64,000 nucleotides of DNA from Pseudoips prasinana (GCA_951640165.1 OX621261.1:4092001-4156000); one strand, 5' to 3'; shown: positions 1 to 12,148, counted from the stretch's first letter. The notes: generated by a model from the sequence alone, not told the origin. Made by a program: numbers and translations.

Positions 1-190
1 TGGCAACACACACTGGTCGAAGACTTTCGACTTGAGACACTGCGGTATTTTGGACGCGTAATACTTCACAATAACGTAACTTTTTTTCTATTGGTGAAAT
101 CATTTTGAAAATCGGTTCAGTAGATCCAGAGATTACCCCTTACAACGTCACAAACTCACAAACGTTACCTCTTTATAATATTAGTATAGA
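1..190 (-). mobile_element. Helitron 5' portion
   Basis: TCGGTTCAGTAGATCCAGAG to CTCTTTATAATATTAGTATAGA. On the minus strand it starts TCTATACTAATATTATAAAG. The 3' hairpin end is lacking or left of the window. Confidence 0.6.
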
Positions 191-409
191 TGACAATAAT
201 ACAGTGAACACTTTACCGGCTGACTGTACCAGTGGTGTCGTCCGTTTATTGCTACATCCGCTGATAACTGGTAACGGTTTTGCTTAACTAACGCATTCAC
301 GCGCTACTCCGAGGGCTGGGCAGAGGTGTTCCACCCACGTTATTTTAATCGGCCCCTCTTACCCAGCACTGCAGCTTCTGCAACCCAGGAATAACATTTG
401 TATTTTGGA

Positions 410-695
410 CTTGCTGTGCCCCGCGGTTTTAACCGCGTAAAACTTTATAAAGTATCACAGTTCCTCCCCCGTAGGTGATAGCGTGGTAATATGACCTCTT
501 AGTAATATTCATGCAAAATTTGAAGTAAATCCATGCAGTACTTTTTAAGTTTAGCCCGGACATACATACAGACAAAAATTCTAGAAACTATATTTTTGGC
601 TTCGATATCGATTGTAGATCACGCCCCAAGTATCCTTTTAACAAAATATTCAATGTACAGTTTTGACTTTCCTACGATTTTATTATATGTATAGA
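410..695 (-). mobile_element. non-autonomous Helitron, CCGCGG-hairpin family
   Basis: Plus-strand left end TTGCTGTGCCCCGCGGTTTT (3' hairpin, CTAG mutated); right end TTATTATATGTATAGA, i.e. TCTATACATATAATAA as the 5' terminus. Confidence 0.75.
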
Positions 696-1129
696 TGTTA
701 CCTTCATGTGAGGGACTAAGAACGTGAGAACTGATAAATAATTGTAACACATTGATCTAAAATCAATACAATATTAAATTTGCCTTGCCCCATAACTGTA
801 TCAGCTGCAAGGTCAAAGGATGACCACGGGGCCTTAAGGGATCCCGGATCCCGTGAGAAATGATCCCGTAATCAAACTCGGAAGTAAAATCACAATAGAC
901 ATATCAGATATTTCGCAAGGGGATTCAAAGGTTTGTGCCATTGTCATTTGGAACAAAAAAAAAGACGCCATCTTGAGAATCCGCAAAATTTAAAATTGGA
1001 TCACCTGTGAGAGGGGTGTTGCGGGACAATTAGTTTTTAAATTATTTATGGCTATTGTTAGGGCTTGCCATGTAACAAAATGTTGATCTTAATGTCTACC
1101 TTAAATTAATTATGTACAATGTTAAATAT

Positions 1130-1340
1130 ATAGGTCGGCAGGTCGTGGATTCGTTTCCCACCCAGGACAGATATTTGTGTGCCCAACATGTCTGTATGTC
1201 CTCAGTCTGGTTGTAATTATGTATCTAAGTATGTATTTACAATAGAAAAGTAGTATATGTAGTAGGTATATCAGTTATCTGGTTTCCATAGTACAAGCTC
1301 TGCTTAGTTTGGGATCAGATGGCCGTGTGTGAATGGAATG
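1130..1340 (+). mobile_element. tRNA-derived SINE A
   Basis: B-box-like TTCGTTTCCCACCCAGGACA, then the family body (TTTGTGTGCC, GTATATCAGTTATCTGGTTT, CAAGCTCTGCTTAGTTTGGG). It faces the next SINE tail to tail. Confidence 0.75.
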
Positions 1341-1525
1341 GAAACCAGATAACTGATATGCTACATATACTACTTTTCTTTTGTACATACATACTTATAT
1401 AGATAATTACACCCAGACTCAGGACAAAGAGACATGTTCATACACACAAATATCTATCCTGGGTGGGAATCGAACCAGCGACCTGAGAAGCAAGCATTTG
1501 CCATCCACGCCAACAGGCCCGTCAA
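1341..1525 (-). mobile_element. tRNA-derived SINE A, inverted partner
   Basis: Reverse copy ending at the head AGGCCCGTCAAT with TGGGAATCGAACC (B box on the minus strand). It and the preceding copy form an inverted pair. Confidence 0.75.
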
Positions 1526-1937
1526 TATAAGATAATACTACTATTTATGTTCTGTCTATTTACAAACGTTTTTTTTAAGTCTTATGTGAACAAAAATAGC
1601 TTAAATTATTTAATTTTATTGATTTTGACTCTTATTAAGACATATTAAGGTTTAAAATGAATCATATGACTGATAAGGGTTAGGTAACTGTCTTGCCTAT
1701 TTTGAAACCACCCTCTTTTATATTATGTTCGTAATTTGCATTATCTATGACGATTGTTTCTCAGAAACTCCTGCTTCGAAGCCAAAACGTCTTTGAAAAC
1801 AAGTTTATAGTGATATAATATTGCAAATTCGCGAAATTTATGCAAATTTATTTAAATTCATAGGCGGCATGGTATTAGAATGGAATATTTTGATTCTTTT
1901 CTCACGCTGGTTGAGAATATTGCAATTTTATTTGGTA

Positions 1938-2248
1938 CTAGCTGTGCCCGCGACTTCGTCCGCGTGTTAATTAGTTTTTTTTGTTTATTAGTAAAATAAA
2001 TGACTTTTTCTAAAATAAAAGTAGCCTAAGTTACTCTTTATTACATCAGCTACCTGCCAATAAAAGTCCCGTCACAATCGGTCCAGCCGTTTCAGAGATT
2101 AGCCGGAACAAACAGACAGACAAAAATTGTAAAAAATGTTATTTTGGTGTATATACTTACCTTATATATATATATTCATATTTATGTAGTAAAAACCGCT
2201 TATTTCAATATTACAAACAGACATTCCAATTTTATTTATTTGTATAGA
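1938..2248 (-). mobile_element. non-autonomous Helitron, complete (311 bp)
   Basis: 3' end CTAGCTGTGCCCGCGACTTC (CTAG after a CGCG hairpin), 5' end TCTATACAAATAAATAAAAT on the minus strand, inserted between A and T. Same length as the copy in Cdc25 intron 1. Confidence 0.85.
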
Positions 2249-2303
2249 TTTATTATGTTATTGTAGGATTTGTTAAGTTTTTGACCACCGTGTCATGTAT
2301 GGA

Positions 2304-2472
2304 TGACAAATAAGATTGAAGGCAGATAACCGATATATTAGGTACTACTTTTCTTTTGTAAATACATACTTATATAGATAATTACACCCAGACTCAGGAC
2401 AAGAAAGCATGTGGACAAACAGACATTTTCATGCACACAAATATTTGTCCTGGGTGGGAATCGAACCAACCA
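2304..2472 (-). mobile_element. tRNA-derived SINE A, truncated head
   Basis: GCAGATAACCGATATATTAG, ACACCCAGACTCAGGACAAG and TCCTGGGTGGGAATCGAACC. The 5' head is lost. Confidence 0.7.
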
Positions 2473-2514
2473 AAACTATATGTCTTATTTGTCATACATA
2501 TTGCCTCATGCAGA

Positions 2515-2832
2515 GGCGTACGAATTATATTTATATACTACATGTAATAACATTTAATTCGTACCTTAATATAGACAGAACCATTCAGACAATATGTAGT
2601 AAAAATATAGCTAACATTTTGATAATTAAACCTACACATGGTCCTTGACAATAATTTAAGTTAGCTAAGTATCGTTACTATTATAAATTAAATGCTATTG
2701 TAAATTATTTCCTACAATCCGTGTACCTAAATATCTATATGTAGCTAGAAATAATTATAAACCTTTTCTGACTATTTACAAGCGCTTTTTTAAAGTCTAC
2801 GTGAATAAAAACCTTTTTTATTTTTTTATACT
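2515..2832 (+). repeat. retroposon-like repeat F
   Basis: TTAAACCTACACATGGTCCT, CAATCCGTGTACCTAAATAT, then TACAAGCGCTTTTTTAAAGT and GTGAATAAAAACCTTTTTTA at the 3' end. Looks like a LINE or SINE 3' end with its own AATAAA. Confidence 0.65.
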
Positions 2833-2834
2833 TA

Positions 2835-2975
2835 CATGTCTGTCGGCTGATACTGAGAAATTTATTTGCACGGAAAAATCCCAAAAATCACTTTTTGGCC
2901 CGACCCGGGATTTGAACCCAGGACCTCATTATCTGTGGTTGAACACGCTAACGCTAGACCAACGAGCCAGGCCCA
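2835..2975 (-). mobile_element. tRNA-derived SINE C
   Basis: GCTGATACTGAGAAATTTAT, TTGAACCCAGGACCTCATTA and CTAGACCAACGAGCC; the B and A boxes are on the minus strand. Confidence 0.75.
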
Positions 2976-3845
2976 ACGTGTGCTATAGACGCGTGCTATT
3001 GATATGTGCTATGGAAGCATGCTATGGACGCCTGCTATAGGTCGTCGGGAGTGCTGTAGCTATGTGAAGACCAGAGTACTTCCCTACTATTCACACATCG
3101 CATAGCTCGAGCTGCGCATCTTCTTCGCGCAGTACTTTGCGGCGGCGCATCTTCATAGCACATCTTATTCGCTCCGCTACATAGCTTAGTATCAGGGGAA
3201 ACGGTCACATAATTTCGTAGCTTAGCTTTTACATAGCTGCATAGCACATCTCTGGTGTAAAGGCACCCTAATGCTTTAAAAATAAAATTTGACATGTCAA
3301 TTTGACGTTTTATTTCCTGTAAAAACAAAAACAAAGACTTGTTTATTATTCAAAGAGCACACCATAAACAGTAAAACTCTTCATAAACAACAATATTGCA
3401 CCCGTTGACATGTACGAGACCGTTAGTGACGTCACTTTCAGCGCGTTACTGGTTTGTTTGAATTCAGAACGGCCGTTTGAATATGGAACGTGTGGGAGTT
3501 GTTTAAAACAGAACACTAAACATTTGCAAAGTCGTTACGGTAACAAAGTTATATTTGTACCAACAGTTTCTATAATTACTAGTATTTTTAGCAGAAATAT
3601 TACTTGTGAAGATGAAATAGGTACTTATATTTATATAATTATATTTTTTTTTATATATGAGGGAGGCGAAATAGTTTTTTTTAAGGCAACGCCTGCAATA
3701 GGGAAATTAATCCCTGTGTCGCATATAACATCTATAAAGATGGGTAAAACACACGATTGTTATAAGGGAGCCTCCCTTAAAAAAATGATTTACTTTTAAT
3801 TTAATTATTTATTCTAAGTAAATATATAACTAGATATTCTGTGAA
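2976..3845. other. unassigned region with degenerate TGCTAT repeats
   Basis: From 2,976 to about 3,260 words such as GTGTGCTATAGACGCG, CATGCTATGGACGCC and CATAGCACATC recur in both orientations, a worn low-order repeat. From 3,260 to 3,845 I see nothing: the 129-codon frame at 3,410-3,799 has no domain, and its codon use looks random. Confidence 0.4.
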
Positions 3846-4007
3846 TATTTCGATATTAGTCTTTTCGGTCGTGTCGCTACGATGCGCGATGCCTAGTGTC
3901 AGAGATCGTGATGGAATAGAAAATTCTGTAAAAGTTAAGTGAGGTGTGGGAAAAGTGTGTTTGCGCACACACTTGAGCACTATAATATGTTCCGCGCAGA
4001 TGGCTGT

Positions 4008-4275
4008 GTGGTGACGGCATAGAATATCATCACCCCATCTCATCCTCATCTCATCTCATAGAAATCGTCCGAGGGAATACCTACCAGAGAACGGGCAGCA
4101 GCGTTTTTCTGTGAACTATGACCATCTTACTGCGATCGCCAACCCGTCTGCCAAGCGGGGATTATGGCATATCCCCCCATCCTTTGGGAAAGCTTTTGTC
4201 CAGCATTGGACGTACTTTGGCTGACTTGATGAGATGGCTAATCTCTGTGGAATTCAGCTAGGAGGACATTATTAT
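4008..4275 (+). repeat. repeat E (shares its 3' end with RTE-like fragments)
   Basis: GTGTGGTGACGGCATAGAAT, CATCACCCCATCTCAT, CCTACCAGAGAACGGGCAGC, CTGCGATCGCCAACCCGTCT, then TTTGTCCAGCATTGGACGTA. The end resembles the RTE LINE tail, as if RTE machinery mobilised it. Confidence 0.6.
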
Positions 4276-4557
4276 TATAAACATTAAACCTTGCTTAAAG
4301 ATTAAAAGGCCAATAATTATCACTAATAATAAATAATAAAAAAGTCGTTATTTAGTGATAATTATTCGCTATCGCAAAAGTCGTGGATTATATTATCACT
4401 TTGTAAACTTTTGGCTATTAACCTATATTTTGAGCTTCGACAACGATAGGTAATCAGTTCATGGTCAAATCGCTTAAAAATACCGTTACAGAACCGCAGG
4501 AGGGATCGGACTGATATAATGTATTTACAGACGAAAAGTAGTAAGTATATGGTAGTA

Positions 4558-4955
4558 CTAGCTGTGCCCCGCGGTTTTGCCTGCGTTAAATCTTATAAAT
4601 TATAACCTATGTGTTAATCTAGGGTGTCAGCTATCTCCATACCAAATTTTATTAAAATCACTCCAGCCGTTTAGATGTGAAGATAATAAATAAATAAAAA
4701 AGGTTTTTATTCACTTAGACTTTAAAAAAGCTCTTGTAAATAGTCAGAACATATTCGTAGTAATATATAATTAATTTATAATTATTTCTAGGTACATATA
4801 CGGATTGTAGGAAATAATTTACAATAAGATTTATTTTATAACAGTAACGATATTTAACTAACTTAAATTAAGTTATTGTCAAGGATCATGTAAGAAGTAT
4901 GTAAGAAGTAACAAACATACACACTCACAAACTTTCGCCTTTATAATATTATTTT
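4558..4955 (-). mobile_element. Helitron split by a retroposon-like repeat
   Basis: The 3' end CTAGCTGTGCCCCGCGGTTT to GTTTAGATGTGAAG, then repeat F (4,690-4,890), then the remaining 5' part AAGAAGTAACAAACATACAC to CTTTATAATATTA. ATGTGAAG and ATGTAAGAAG flank the insert. Confidence 0.65.
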
Positions 4956-5519
4956 CTAGGATATATTCCTTTTAGATTTATCATTAAATGCCAAAACTAG
5001 TGAACCGTTTTAAATGAAGTTTGGTACTCAGATAGTCCAGAGCCTGACAAAGGACAAATGAAGTATTAAATTGAAAAGTTGTATGGAAGTTTCCTCATTA
5101 TTGGAGCTAGAACCTTGCAACTTATTTCTTTGGCTATTGATTTGATTTATAGCGCGGCGGTACAGGTAGGTAGGTGGGGAACTATGCCCAAGTGTTCTTA
5201 CACGAACGGGCAGGCACGTGAGGTCAGGCGACCATGTCACAGGCATGCGAATACTGATCTTTGAATACTACCAAAAGACACTAATTCACGCAGATGAAGT
5301 CGCGGGCATAGCTAGTATAATTATATAATACTTATTATAGAACATGGTTTGAGCTATAAATAAATATGATTACATATATATTGTAGTTGATTTCCTTGTT
5401 TTGTTTCTAACTTAATACATAGGTATATATTATTAGTTATTTATATAATCACTCGCCATGGCAAAATGTTAACAGACTATTTTTATGTATTATATTTTCA
5501 TTATTAGATTTATATTTTT

Positions 5520-5793
5520 ATGTAGTAAAAATATAGCTAAAATTTAAAATTTAGCTAATTAAACCTACACATGATCCTTGACAATAACTTAATTTAAGTT
5601 AGCTAAATATCGTTACTATTATAAAATAAATCTTATTGTAAATTATTTCCTACAATCCGTGTACCTAAATATCTATATGTACCTAGAAATACTTATAAAT
5701 TTATTATATATTACTACGAACATGTTCTGACTATTTACAAGCGCTTTTTTAAAGTCTACGTGAATAAAAACCTTTTTTATTTTATACTAGCTA
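5520..5793 (+). repeat. retroposon-like repeat F
   Basis: Same order of blocks as at 2.5 kb: TTAAACCTACACATGATCCT to GTGAATAAAAACCTTTTTTA. Confidence 0.65.
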
Positions 5794-5839
5794 CTGACTT
5801 AATAAATGTGAACAGTATTATGAACAGTAAAAAGGTTGT

Positions 5840-6050
5840 TTTTATGCTACTTAGTTGGCAAACAAGCATACGCCCACCTGATGGTAAGTGGTCACCGTAT
5901 CCTATGAACGCTTGCAACACCATGAACGCAGGCATCATTAGCGCGTTGCCGACCCTTTAGAAACCTTACAACTCCCATTTTGAAGGGCCCCATGCTGTAG
6001 TCTCTTGGGAAAACCGTAACAGGGAGTTCATTCAATTTAGTGCCGACTTT
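5840..6050 (+). repeat. repeat H
   Basis: TTAGTTGGCAAACAAGCATA, TTAGCGCGTTGCCGACCC, GAAGGGCCCCATGCTGTAGT and AACCGTAACAGGGAGTTCAT, shared with 31.45 kb. Confidence 0.6.
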
Positions 6051-6418
6051 CTTTACCCAGCAATGCACAGATAAAAAATAAAACTATCGAACTACGTGTA
6101 AAAGGGAGGCATATTTTCATATTTCGAATCTAAAAACAGTATGGCGGCCATACCATAGACCTCCCGCGCCGCCTCCCGCGTCGTGTGCCATATGGGCGCG
6201 CAACGAATTATACAAAATCGCGTGACTGAGCCCAATTTAATATTATTTTACAGCGCGAAAAGCAGATGTTACTTAATTAGTGCTCAAAGTTCGCTGGAGG
6301 ATCGTTGCAATTTAAAACTATAAGTTTAGTCATAGACAATTATGTTGGCTGAATGCGTTGTGTCCTTTGCCATAGTATTGACAGACGGATGTACTTAGCG
6401 CGCGGAGTTTATTGGGAC

Positions 6419-6745
6419 TAGGGTTACCATATGTAAAGAGAGGGATGCCTGTCTATGGTACCTAAAATGCCTGAATATTCAGAAAAACGCCTGTCTGAAC
6501 CAAAACGCTGTTGGTAATAAGTAAAAGCCAACAAATAATAATGAACAAAGATATTTATTACTGATATTTGTCAAAGGACATTATAATTTTTTTAATAGTT
6601 CTTTCTTTTCTAATGTATAAAAGTAATAATGTTCTCAAGATACAGTTTTGTAATTTTCCTGTGTAATCAATATTGCTTTTACTGATTCCATTGTCAGACG
6701 ATTTCTTTCTTTACTCCACCGGCGTTGACGAGAGCCTGCGAAACC
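6419..6745 (-). mobile_element. hAT-like transposon remnant, copy 1 (one end lost)
   Basis: Starts TAGGGTTACCATATG and matches the 46.0-46.9 kb element, without the LINE insertion. The reading frame RWSKERNRLTMESVKAILIT is broken by a stop. The right terminal repeat is absent. Confidence 0.6.
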
Positions 6746-7041
6746 AAAACCTTTTTAGTTAAATAAAGATTTAAAAAAATATACTCTGTTCTATTTTTCT
6801 TTATGGTATTTTTGAGGCATACGACCACATGAGCGTTTTCTTAAAAGAGAAATAGTGTTTATGAATGGAACCCAGGAGTATCATTACACACCGGATGGTG
6901 TGGTCAGGATTCAAGCTTGGGTACGCACTACCCTTAATATTATGTTACTTAACGGAAAACAGTAAGTATGTGTAGCGCAATCTCGGAAACGACTTGCATT
7001 GTCTTTGTTTATCAAGATCTTGGTCGTTAAATAGTTTTTTA

Positions 7042-7227
7042 TCACACTAATATTATAAAGGCGAAAGTTTGTGGGTATGTGAGTGTGTATGTTAGTTGCT
7101 TCTTCACGTCTAAACGGCTGGAGCGATTTTAATAAAATTTGGTATGGAGTTAGCTGACACCCTGGATAAACATATAGGCTATAAATTATAATGTTTAACG
7201 CGGGTAAAACCGCGGATCATAGCATAG
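7042..7227 (+). mobile_element. non-autonomous Helitron
   Basis: 5' TCACACTAATATTATAAAGG, hairpin GCGGGTAAAACCGCGG, worn 3' end CATAG. Confidence 0.75.
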
Positions 7228-7289
7228 GGTACTTTACAAACATATAATAGACGGACACAAATTTACCTTTAACCTAATTTATTAATGTA

Positions 7290-7590
7290 CTAGCTGTGCC
7301 CCGCGGTTTTACCCGTTAAATTTTATAAATTATCACAGCTCCTCCCCCGTAGGTGATAGCGTGATAATATGTAGCCTATATGTTGACCCGACCTATTAGT
7401 AATATTCATGCAAAATTTGAAGTAAATCCATGCAGTACTTTTCAAGTTTAGCCCGGACATACATACAGACAAAAATTCTAAAAACTATATTTTTGACTTC
7501 GATATCCAATGTAGATTACGCTCCAAGAATCCTTAAAAAAATATTCAATGTACAGTTTCGACTTTCCTACGATTTTATTATATGTATAGA
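7290..7590 (-). mobile_element. non-autonomous Helitron, complete
   Basis: CTAGCTGTGCCCCGCGGTTT at left, TTATTATATGTATAGA at right; inserted between A and T. Confidence 0.85.
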
Positions 7591-7693
7591 TTATCTATCA
7601 GTGGAAACTTGTAAATGGCTTTCAGATTTCTATAAGTTATGTTTAAGGTAGGTACCTGCTAGCTGTAAGTATCCCATAAAAAAATGTAAAATA

Positions 7694-7818
7694 AATTACA
7701 TCCAGACTCAGAACAACTATCTATGGGTCACACATATAGTTGTCCGGCGCGGGACTCAAACCCGCGACACGAAGTGGCGAGGCGACTGTCTTAGCCGCTG
7801 CGCCACACGTGCAGTCAA
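7694..7818 (-). mobile_element. tRNA-derived SINE D
   Basis: TTGTCCGGCGCGGGACTCAA, then TTAGCCGCTGCGCCACACGT (A box TGGCGCAGCGG on the minus strand). Confidence 0.75.
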
Positions 7819-8055
7819 TGTCGAAGTCGCATGTATGTTTGCAAAACACCAAAAATTATTCATACCCGAAACCAAACTTCTTAGTCGAAGATAAAGCCAT
7901 TAAAAAATTAAAAAACGAACCGCGTTCAGCCATTACTTAAAATGGCGGCTCTTTTGACACTGACAGAAAAAAGCGCGCGCAAAAAGTTGGAAGATTACAT
8001 TGTGATTTACGACACGTGAGATAAGGTGGTATTAGTGTATGAACACATTTTTGTA

Positions 8056-8187
8056 CAGACGCCAGCACATCCAGCTACCCCAATCTATTAAATTTCTTTT
8101 ATAGATTTTCAACTTTATCACATAAGTATTAGGTTCACTTTCAATTGGGGAATTTGACAGATTGTACTAGCTTGATGTGCTGTGTGC
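8056..8187. mobile_element. TA-type MITE, right end worn
   Basis: CAGACGCCAGCACATCCAGC after TA; the right terminal repeat has diverged to GATGTGCTGTGTGC. Confidence 0.65.
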
Positions 8188-8231
8188 AAACATGGCGGTT
8201 TTGTTACCTAATTAATAGCTTTTAACAGCAT

Positions 8232-8640
8232 TTGGGTAAGGTCACGGCATAGAATATCATCACCCCATCTCATACTTTGGGGGGCGTAGAAATTATCCGA
8301 GGGAATACCTACCAGAGAACAGGCAGCAGCGTTTTTCTGTGAACTATGACCATCGAATCGCCAACCCGGGGCTATACCGGCTAAGTCGCCGAATATATAT
8401 TTCTTAAATGGCGTTCAAATAAATAAAGGTTTAAAATGACTTAATCAATCCTTAAATCGGCTTCCATGACCACATGTGACGTCATAAATGGTCCGGAATC
8501 GATTATAAGAAATCGATGTTCGGCGACTTAGCCGGTAGAGCCCCCGTTAACCAAGCGTGGCCATTTTAGCATGTCCCCCCATTCTTTGGGGAGGCTTTTG
8601 TCCAGCAGTGGATGTACTTTGGCTGAAATTATGAACCCCA
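8232..8640 (+). repeat. repeat E interrupted by a MITE
   Basis: GGCATAGAATATCATCACCC to CGAATCGCCAACCC, then the MITE, then CCAAGCGTGGCCATTTTAGC to GTCCAGCAGTGGATGTACTT. Confidence 0.65.
8368..8544. mobile_element. MITE with GGGGCT ends inside repeat E
   Basis: Left GGGGCTATACCGGCTAAGTC, right complement GGGGCTCTACCGGCTAAGTC. Host repeat continues on both sides (GATCATCGAATCGCCAACCC-like left, GTTAACCAAGCGTGGCC right). Confidence 0.65.
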
Positions 8641-8854
8641 GTTTTAACTCCCAGTCATTAAAAAGTATTGTGGAACTATTAAAAAAGCATACATAGTGTA
8701 GTATATATAACCTCCTCCTTCACAAGTATTTTTTAATACTATTTAAATAAAACCAACTTTTTTTTAACCATTCCGTAAGCATGCATGCAAGTCCCTATTG
8801 ATACAAAAAAGAATTATCAAAACCTGATCACAAACCACAGACATCGTATTACAT

Positions 8855-9050
8855 TTTTTTTTAAAGACAATGCCCGTACTATGGAATCTAATCCCTGTGT
8901 CGCGGGTACTTTACAAACATATAATAGACGGACACAAATTACATCCAGAATCAGAACAATTACTTGTGGGTCACACAAATAGTTGTCCGGCGCGGGACTT
9001 GAAGGGGCGAGGCGGCTGTCTAGGCCGCTGCGCCACACGTGCAGTCATTA
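8855..9050 (-). mobile_element. tRNA-derived SINE D, deletion in the head
   Basis: CCCTGTGTCGCGGGTACTTT, ATATAATAGACGGACACAAA and CGCTGCGCCACACGTGCAGT. The segment between the boxes is partly deleted. Confidence 0.75.
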
Positions 9051-10560
9051 CAAATACATACATATAGGAAAAGTGTTCTGATATATTTAGTTCTTCTCGT
9101 TAAATTAATTGAAAAACACGGCAATTTAAGCAAATCCCTCATATACTAATCCCTCACTTATAATTTATGGTCGAAAATTCAAAATAAATCTAATATCGTG
9201 TAACGGTTATTCGGTCATCTGCTTCGAAATTCAAAAAAATCTCCGTTATATCAGTACTGTTACAAAAAAAATTGATAGCAAGGGGATGTATCAAAGAAGG
9301 TTTAATATAAGGAAGGAACAAGATTTATCTAACAAATATGTTTCTATTGTAAATAGCAGCTGTATTACACTTGCTGAAGCAGATGTGTGGCACGCGCCGT
9401 CTTGCATGCAACCTCCTTGCAACGGACTTGTCTATGGTATTGTTGTCTATGGATAAGGAGGGTGGAAGAAATTGATGATAGATTTTTTTTGGTATCGTCA
9501 TTTAATAAATCTGTGGCTCCAACGATCTCTCTAACTAGCCTCGAATTTTTTTTATGGCAACATTGAGTAAAATCTTAAAACACACATGGTTACGGGTGAC
9601 TTTCTTCTTTTTCAAATTTTATAAGCATCGTTAAATTTTTTTTAAATATTTTTGAGAAATTAAAAAAAAAAAATTAAAAAGAATTTACAACATCCTACCA
9701 GAGCCTATTAAAAACCTCAATTATTATTTCGATAATTTCACATGTCATCTACCAAAGACAAGAAAGGCAGCACGCATCTTATAGGTACATTTCAGTAAAA
9801 TAAATGGTTCTAATTCGCGTATTAATGCAGAACGACACTTGCACAAAACGTCCCCAAAATCGGACCCCTAATTCATTTTCACATCAGTAATGTCCAAATG
9901 CAAGGTTCAAAATTCCAAAATTCAAATTCTTTCCAAAGTCGAAGCTGAGGTAAAACAAAACACGACGTTTAGTTGTAGGTATTCCATTAACAAACATTGT
10001 TCAGTCACAAACCGTATCCGAATGGTCGTTTAATCAGTATACTTATTTTAAAATACATTCAAATGCAAGTCAATAGCTCTATCTATAAGTATTTTATTGT
10101 TATTAAACTTTTTAGGAATCATCGGCAGATGGCATTAGCGATAAGATTATCGCATGATTTGTAGTTCTCGAATCGATTTGGCAAATAGCTTAAAAAACGT
10201 TGTGTCTTCGTATTTTGAACACTAGAGTCATTATGTTAAGATTCAAAATAAAGCTAAAACAAAAATAGATTATTGCCTTTATGGAAATTAATGCGTTTCT
10301 AATAAAATAAATTGAATTGCTTAATCGAGAAACTTATCGATCTTTTTATTTGTTTATTGTTTTTGCTTATAGATACATTTTATACACAAAGAGGGATGTT
10401 ATTTATAAGTTAATTTTTTTATTTTAATTTATTTAATGGCATACCAGGTTATCTCCTTACTAATTTCAGAAAATATCATGTGAGAATTGATATTATGGAC
10501 GGTATCAAAGATATTTGGGATAGTAAACTACTACCAACAGAATAGTCGAGTGTAATCTAT
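9050..10560. other. AT-rich region with no recognised feature
   Basis: No ORF above 60 codons, no repeat family used elsewhere in the window and no RNA-like structure is evident. It is one of the few long stretches free of recognisable transposons. Confidence 0.5.
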
Positions 10561-10567
10561 AATAGAA

Positions 10568-10709
10568 CATACGCCAGTACATCCAGCTACCCCAATCTGT
10601 CAAATTTCTTTTATAGATTTTCAACTTTATTATAAAAGCATAAGGTTCACTTTAAATTGGGGAAATTTGACAGATTGGGGTACTGGGTAGCTTGATGTGG
10701 TAGCGTCTG
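10568..10709. mobile_element. TA-type MITE
   Basis: CATACGCCAGTACATCCAGC to GATGTGGTAGCGTCTG|TA. It has GGTACTGGGTAG near the right end instead of the usual GGTAG. Confidence 0.7.
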
Positions 10710-10714
10710 TACAT

Positions 10715-11560
10715 CTAGAATTCTCTGCCTGTGACATTGTTCACTGATAGAATCTTTGTTCGATATTTGTTTTTTTTTCGTGTTCTTTGTTTAAATGTAA
10801 ATATATAGAGGACGATATTTAAGGAGCGCTATCTAGACATTGCACTGAATTAATTAAATAAAACAATTTTTTGTATAATCTAATCGTTAAAAAACCGGCT
10901 ATTCCAACTATATTAATTACCTACATTTCGCAAAAGAGCTGATACTTTTACACTGCTTATTAATATTAACCAGACATAGCTAAGAACCGCCGCAAAAAAT
11001 TACTTTCAAATGAAAAACCGCATCGAAATCGGTCCATCCGTTTGTGAGCTACGATGCCACAGACACACACACACACACGTCATTTTGTGTAAAATAAAAA
11101 AACTCGAATTGAATCTTAAATAATTGTAACCAACCGTTAGCTGTATGTAAGTTATCGAAAAATAAAATAAATGAAATAAAAACGAAAAAAAAACCGTAAT
11201 ATTGTTATTTTTGTAATTTTGAAACTAAATTACTATTACCATTTTGTGAGAAACTCAAAAAGAGCGTGCTTTTTTCCTCGACTTAAACAATCGGTATAAC
11301 CGACTCGCACTTGACAGTTTTTGTTTAATCAAAGAGGTCGTATAGCAAAGTCAAGGATTGTCTATGTCTAGCGTATTGATAACGGAAACGGAAGTCCGAA
11401 ACGCACGTGCGCCACCGCGATCATTCAACGCATCCCATTCGCTTTCATTCATTCAATGAATGGACTAAACATGTGTTTTGTGAGTATAAGATCACTTGTT
11501 TGCGTTTTAAATAGGTTTAATGATTACTATTATGTGGTGCACGTGTTTTGTGCTGTTGGC
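10715..11560. other. mostly unassigned region
   Basis: A short (AC)n run lies at 11,063-11,078, beside AATCGGTCCATCCGTTTGTG, which recalls eroded Helitron-like repeats. The stretch 11,370-11,470 is more GC-rich (GCACGTGCGCCACCGCGATC), but I can assign no gene. Confidence 0.4.
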
Positions 11561-11689
11561 GACGAGTATTACCACCCCACCTCACCCCCGAGGAGGTGCA
11601 GAAGTCTCAAAATACTATCTACCAGAGAATGAGCAGCAGTGTCTGTGTACTAAGTCCATCATACTGCGATCGCCAACTCAATTCTTGAC

Positions 11690-11905
11690 TGACAATAACT
11701 TAATTTAAGTTAGCTAAATATCGTAACTATTATAAAATAAATCTTATTGTAAATTATTTCCTACAATCCGTAAATAAATATCTATATGTACCTACCTAGA
11801 AATAATTATAAATTAATTATATATTACGACGAACATGTTCTGACTATTTACAAGCGCTTTTTTAAAGTCTACGTGAATAAAAACATTTTTAAATTTTAAT
11901 TTATT
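11690..11905 (+). repeat. retroposon-like repeat F, 5' shortened
   Basis: GACAATAACTTAATTTAAGT to GTGAATAAAAACATTTTTAA. It joins repeat E directly. A 3' end only lies at 16,420-16,490, and a fragment at 19,195-19,265. Confidence 0.6.
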
Positions 11906-11937
11906 TATTATTTTATCATCTGCTAAGTATGAGGATA

Positions 11938-12148
11938 TGCACGTGTGGCGCAGCGGCTAAGACAGTCGCGTCGCCGCTTCGTATCCCGGGTTCGAATCCC
12001 GCGCCGGACATCTATTTGTGTGACCCATAAATAGTTGTTCTGAGTCAGCATGTAATTCGTATCCGTCTATTATATGTTTGTTAAGTATCCCGCGACTCAG
12101 GGATTAGAATCTATAATGCGGGTAAATTCATAAAAAAAAAATTTAGGC
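11938..12148 (+). mobile_element. tRNA-derived SINE D, full length with poly(A)
   Basis: GTGTGGCGCAGCGGCTAAGA, GGTTCGAATCCCGCGCCGGA, the body to TCAGGGATTAGAATC, and an A-run at 12,132-12,141. Confidence 0.85.

Noticed and set aside
3410..3799. 129-codon open frame as a small gene
   Set aside because: No domain, poly-Ile low-complexity tail, no splice or promoter support, and it overlaps unassigned AT-rich DNA.
11940..12010. Functional tRNA gene
   Set aside because: The tRNA-like head continues into a SINE body with poly(A), and several copies share the body.
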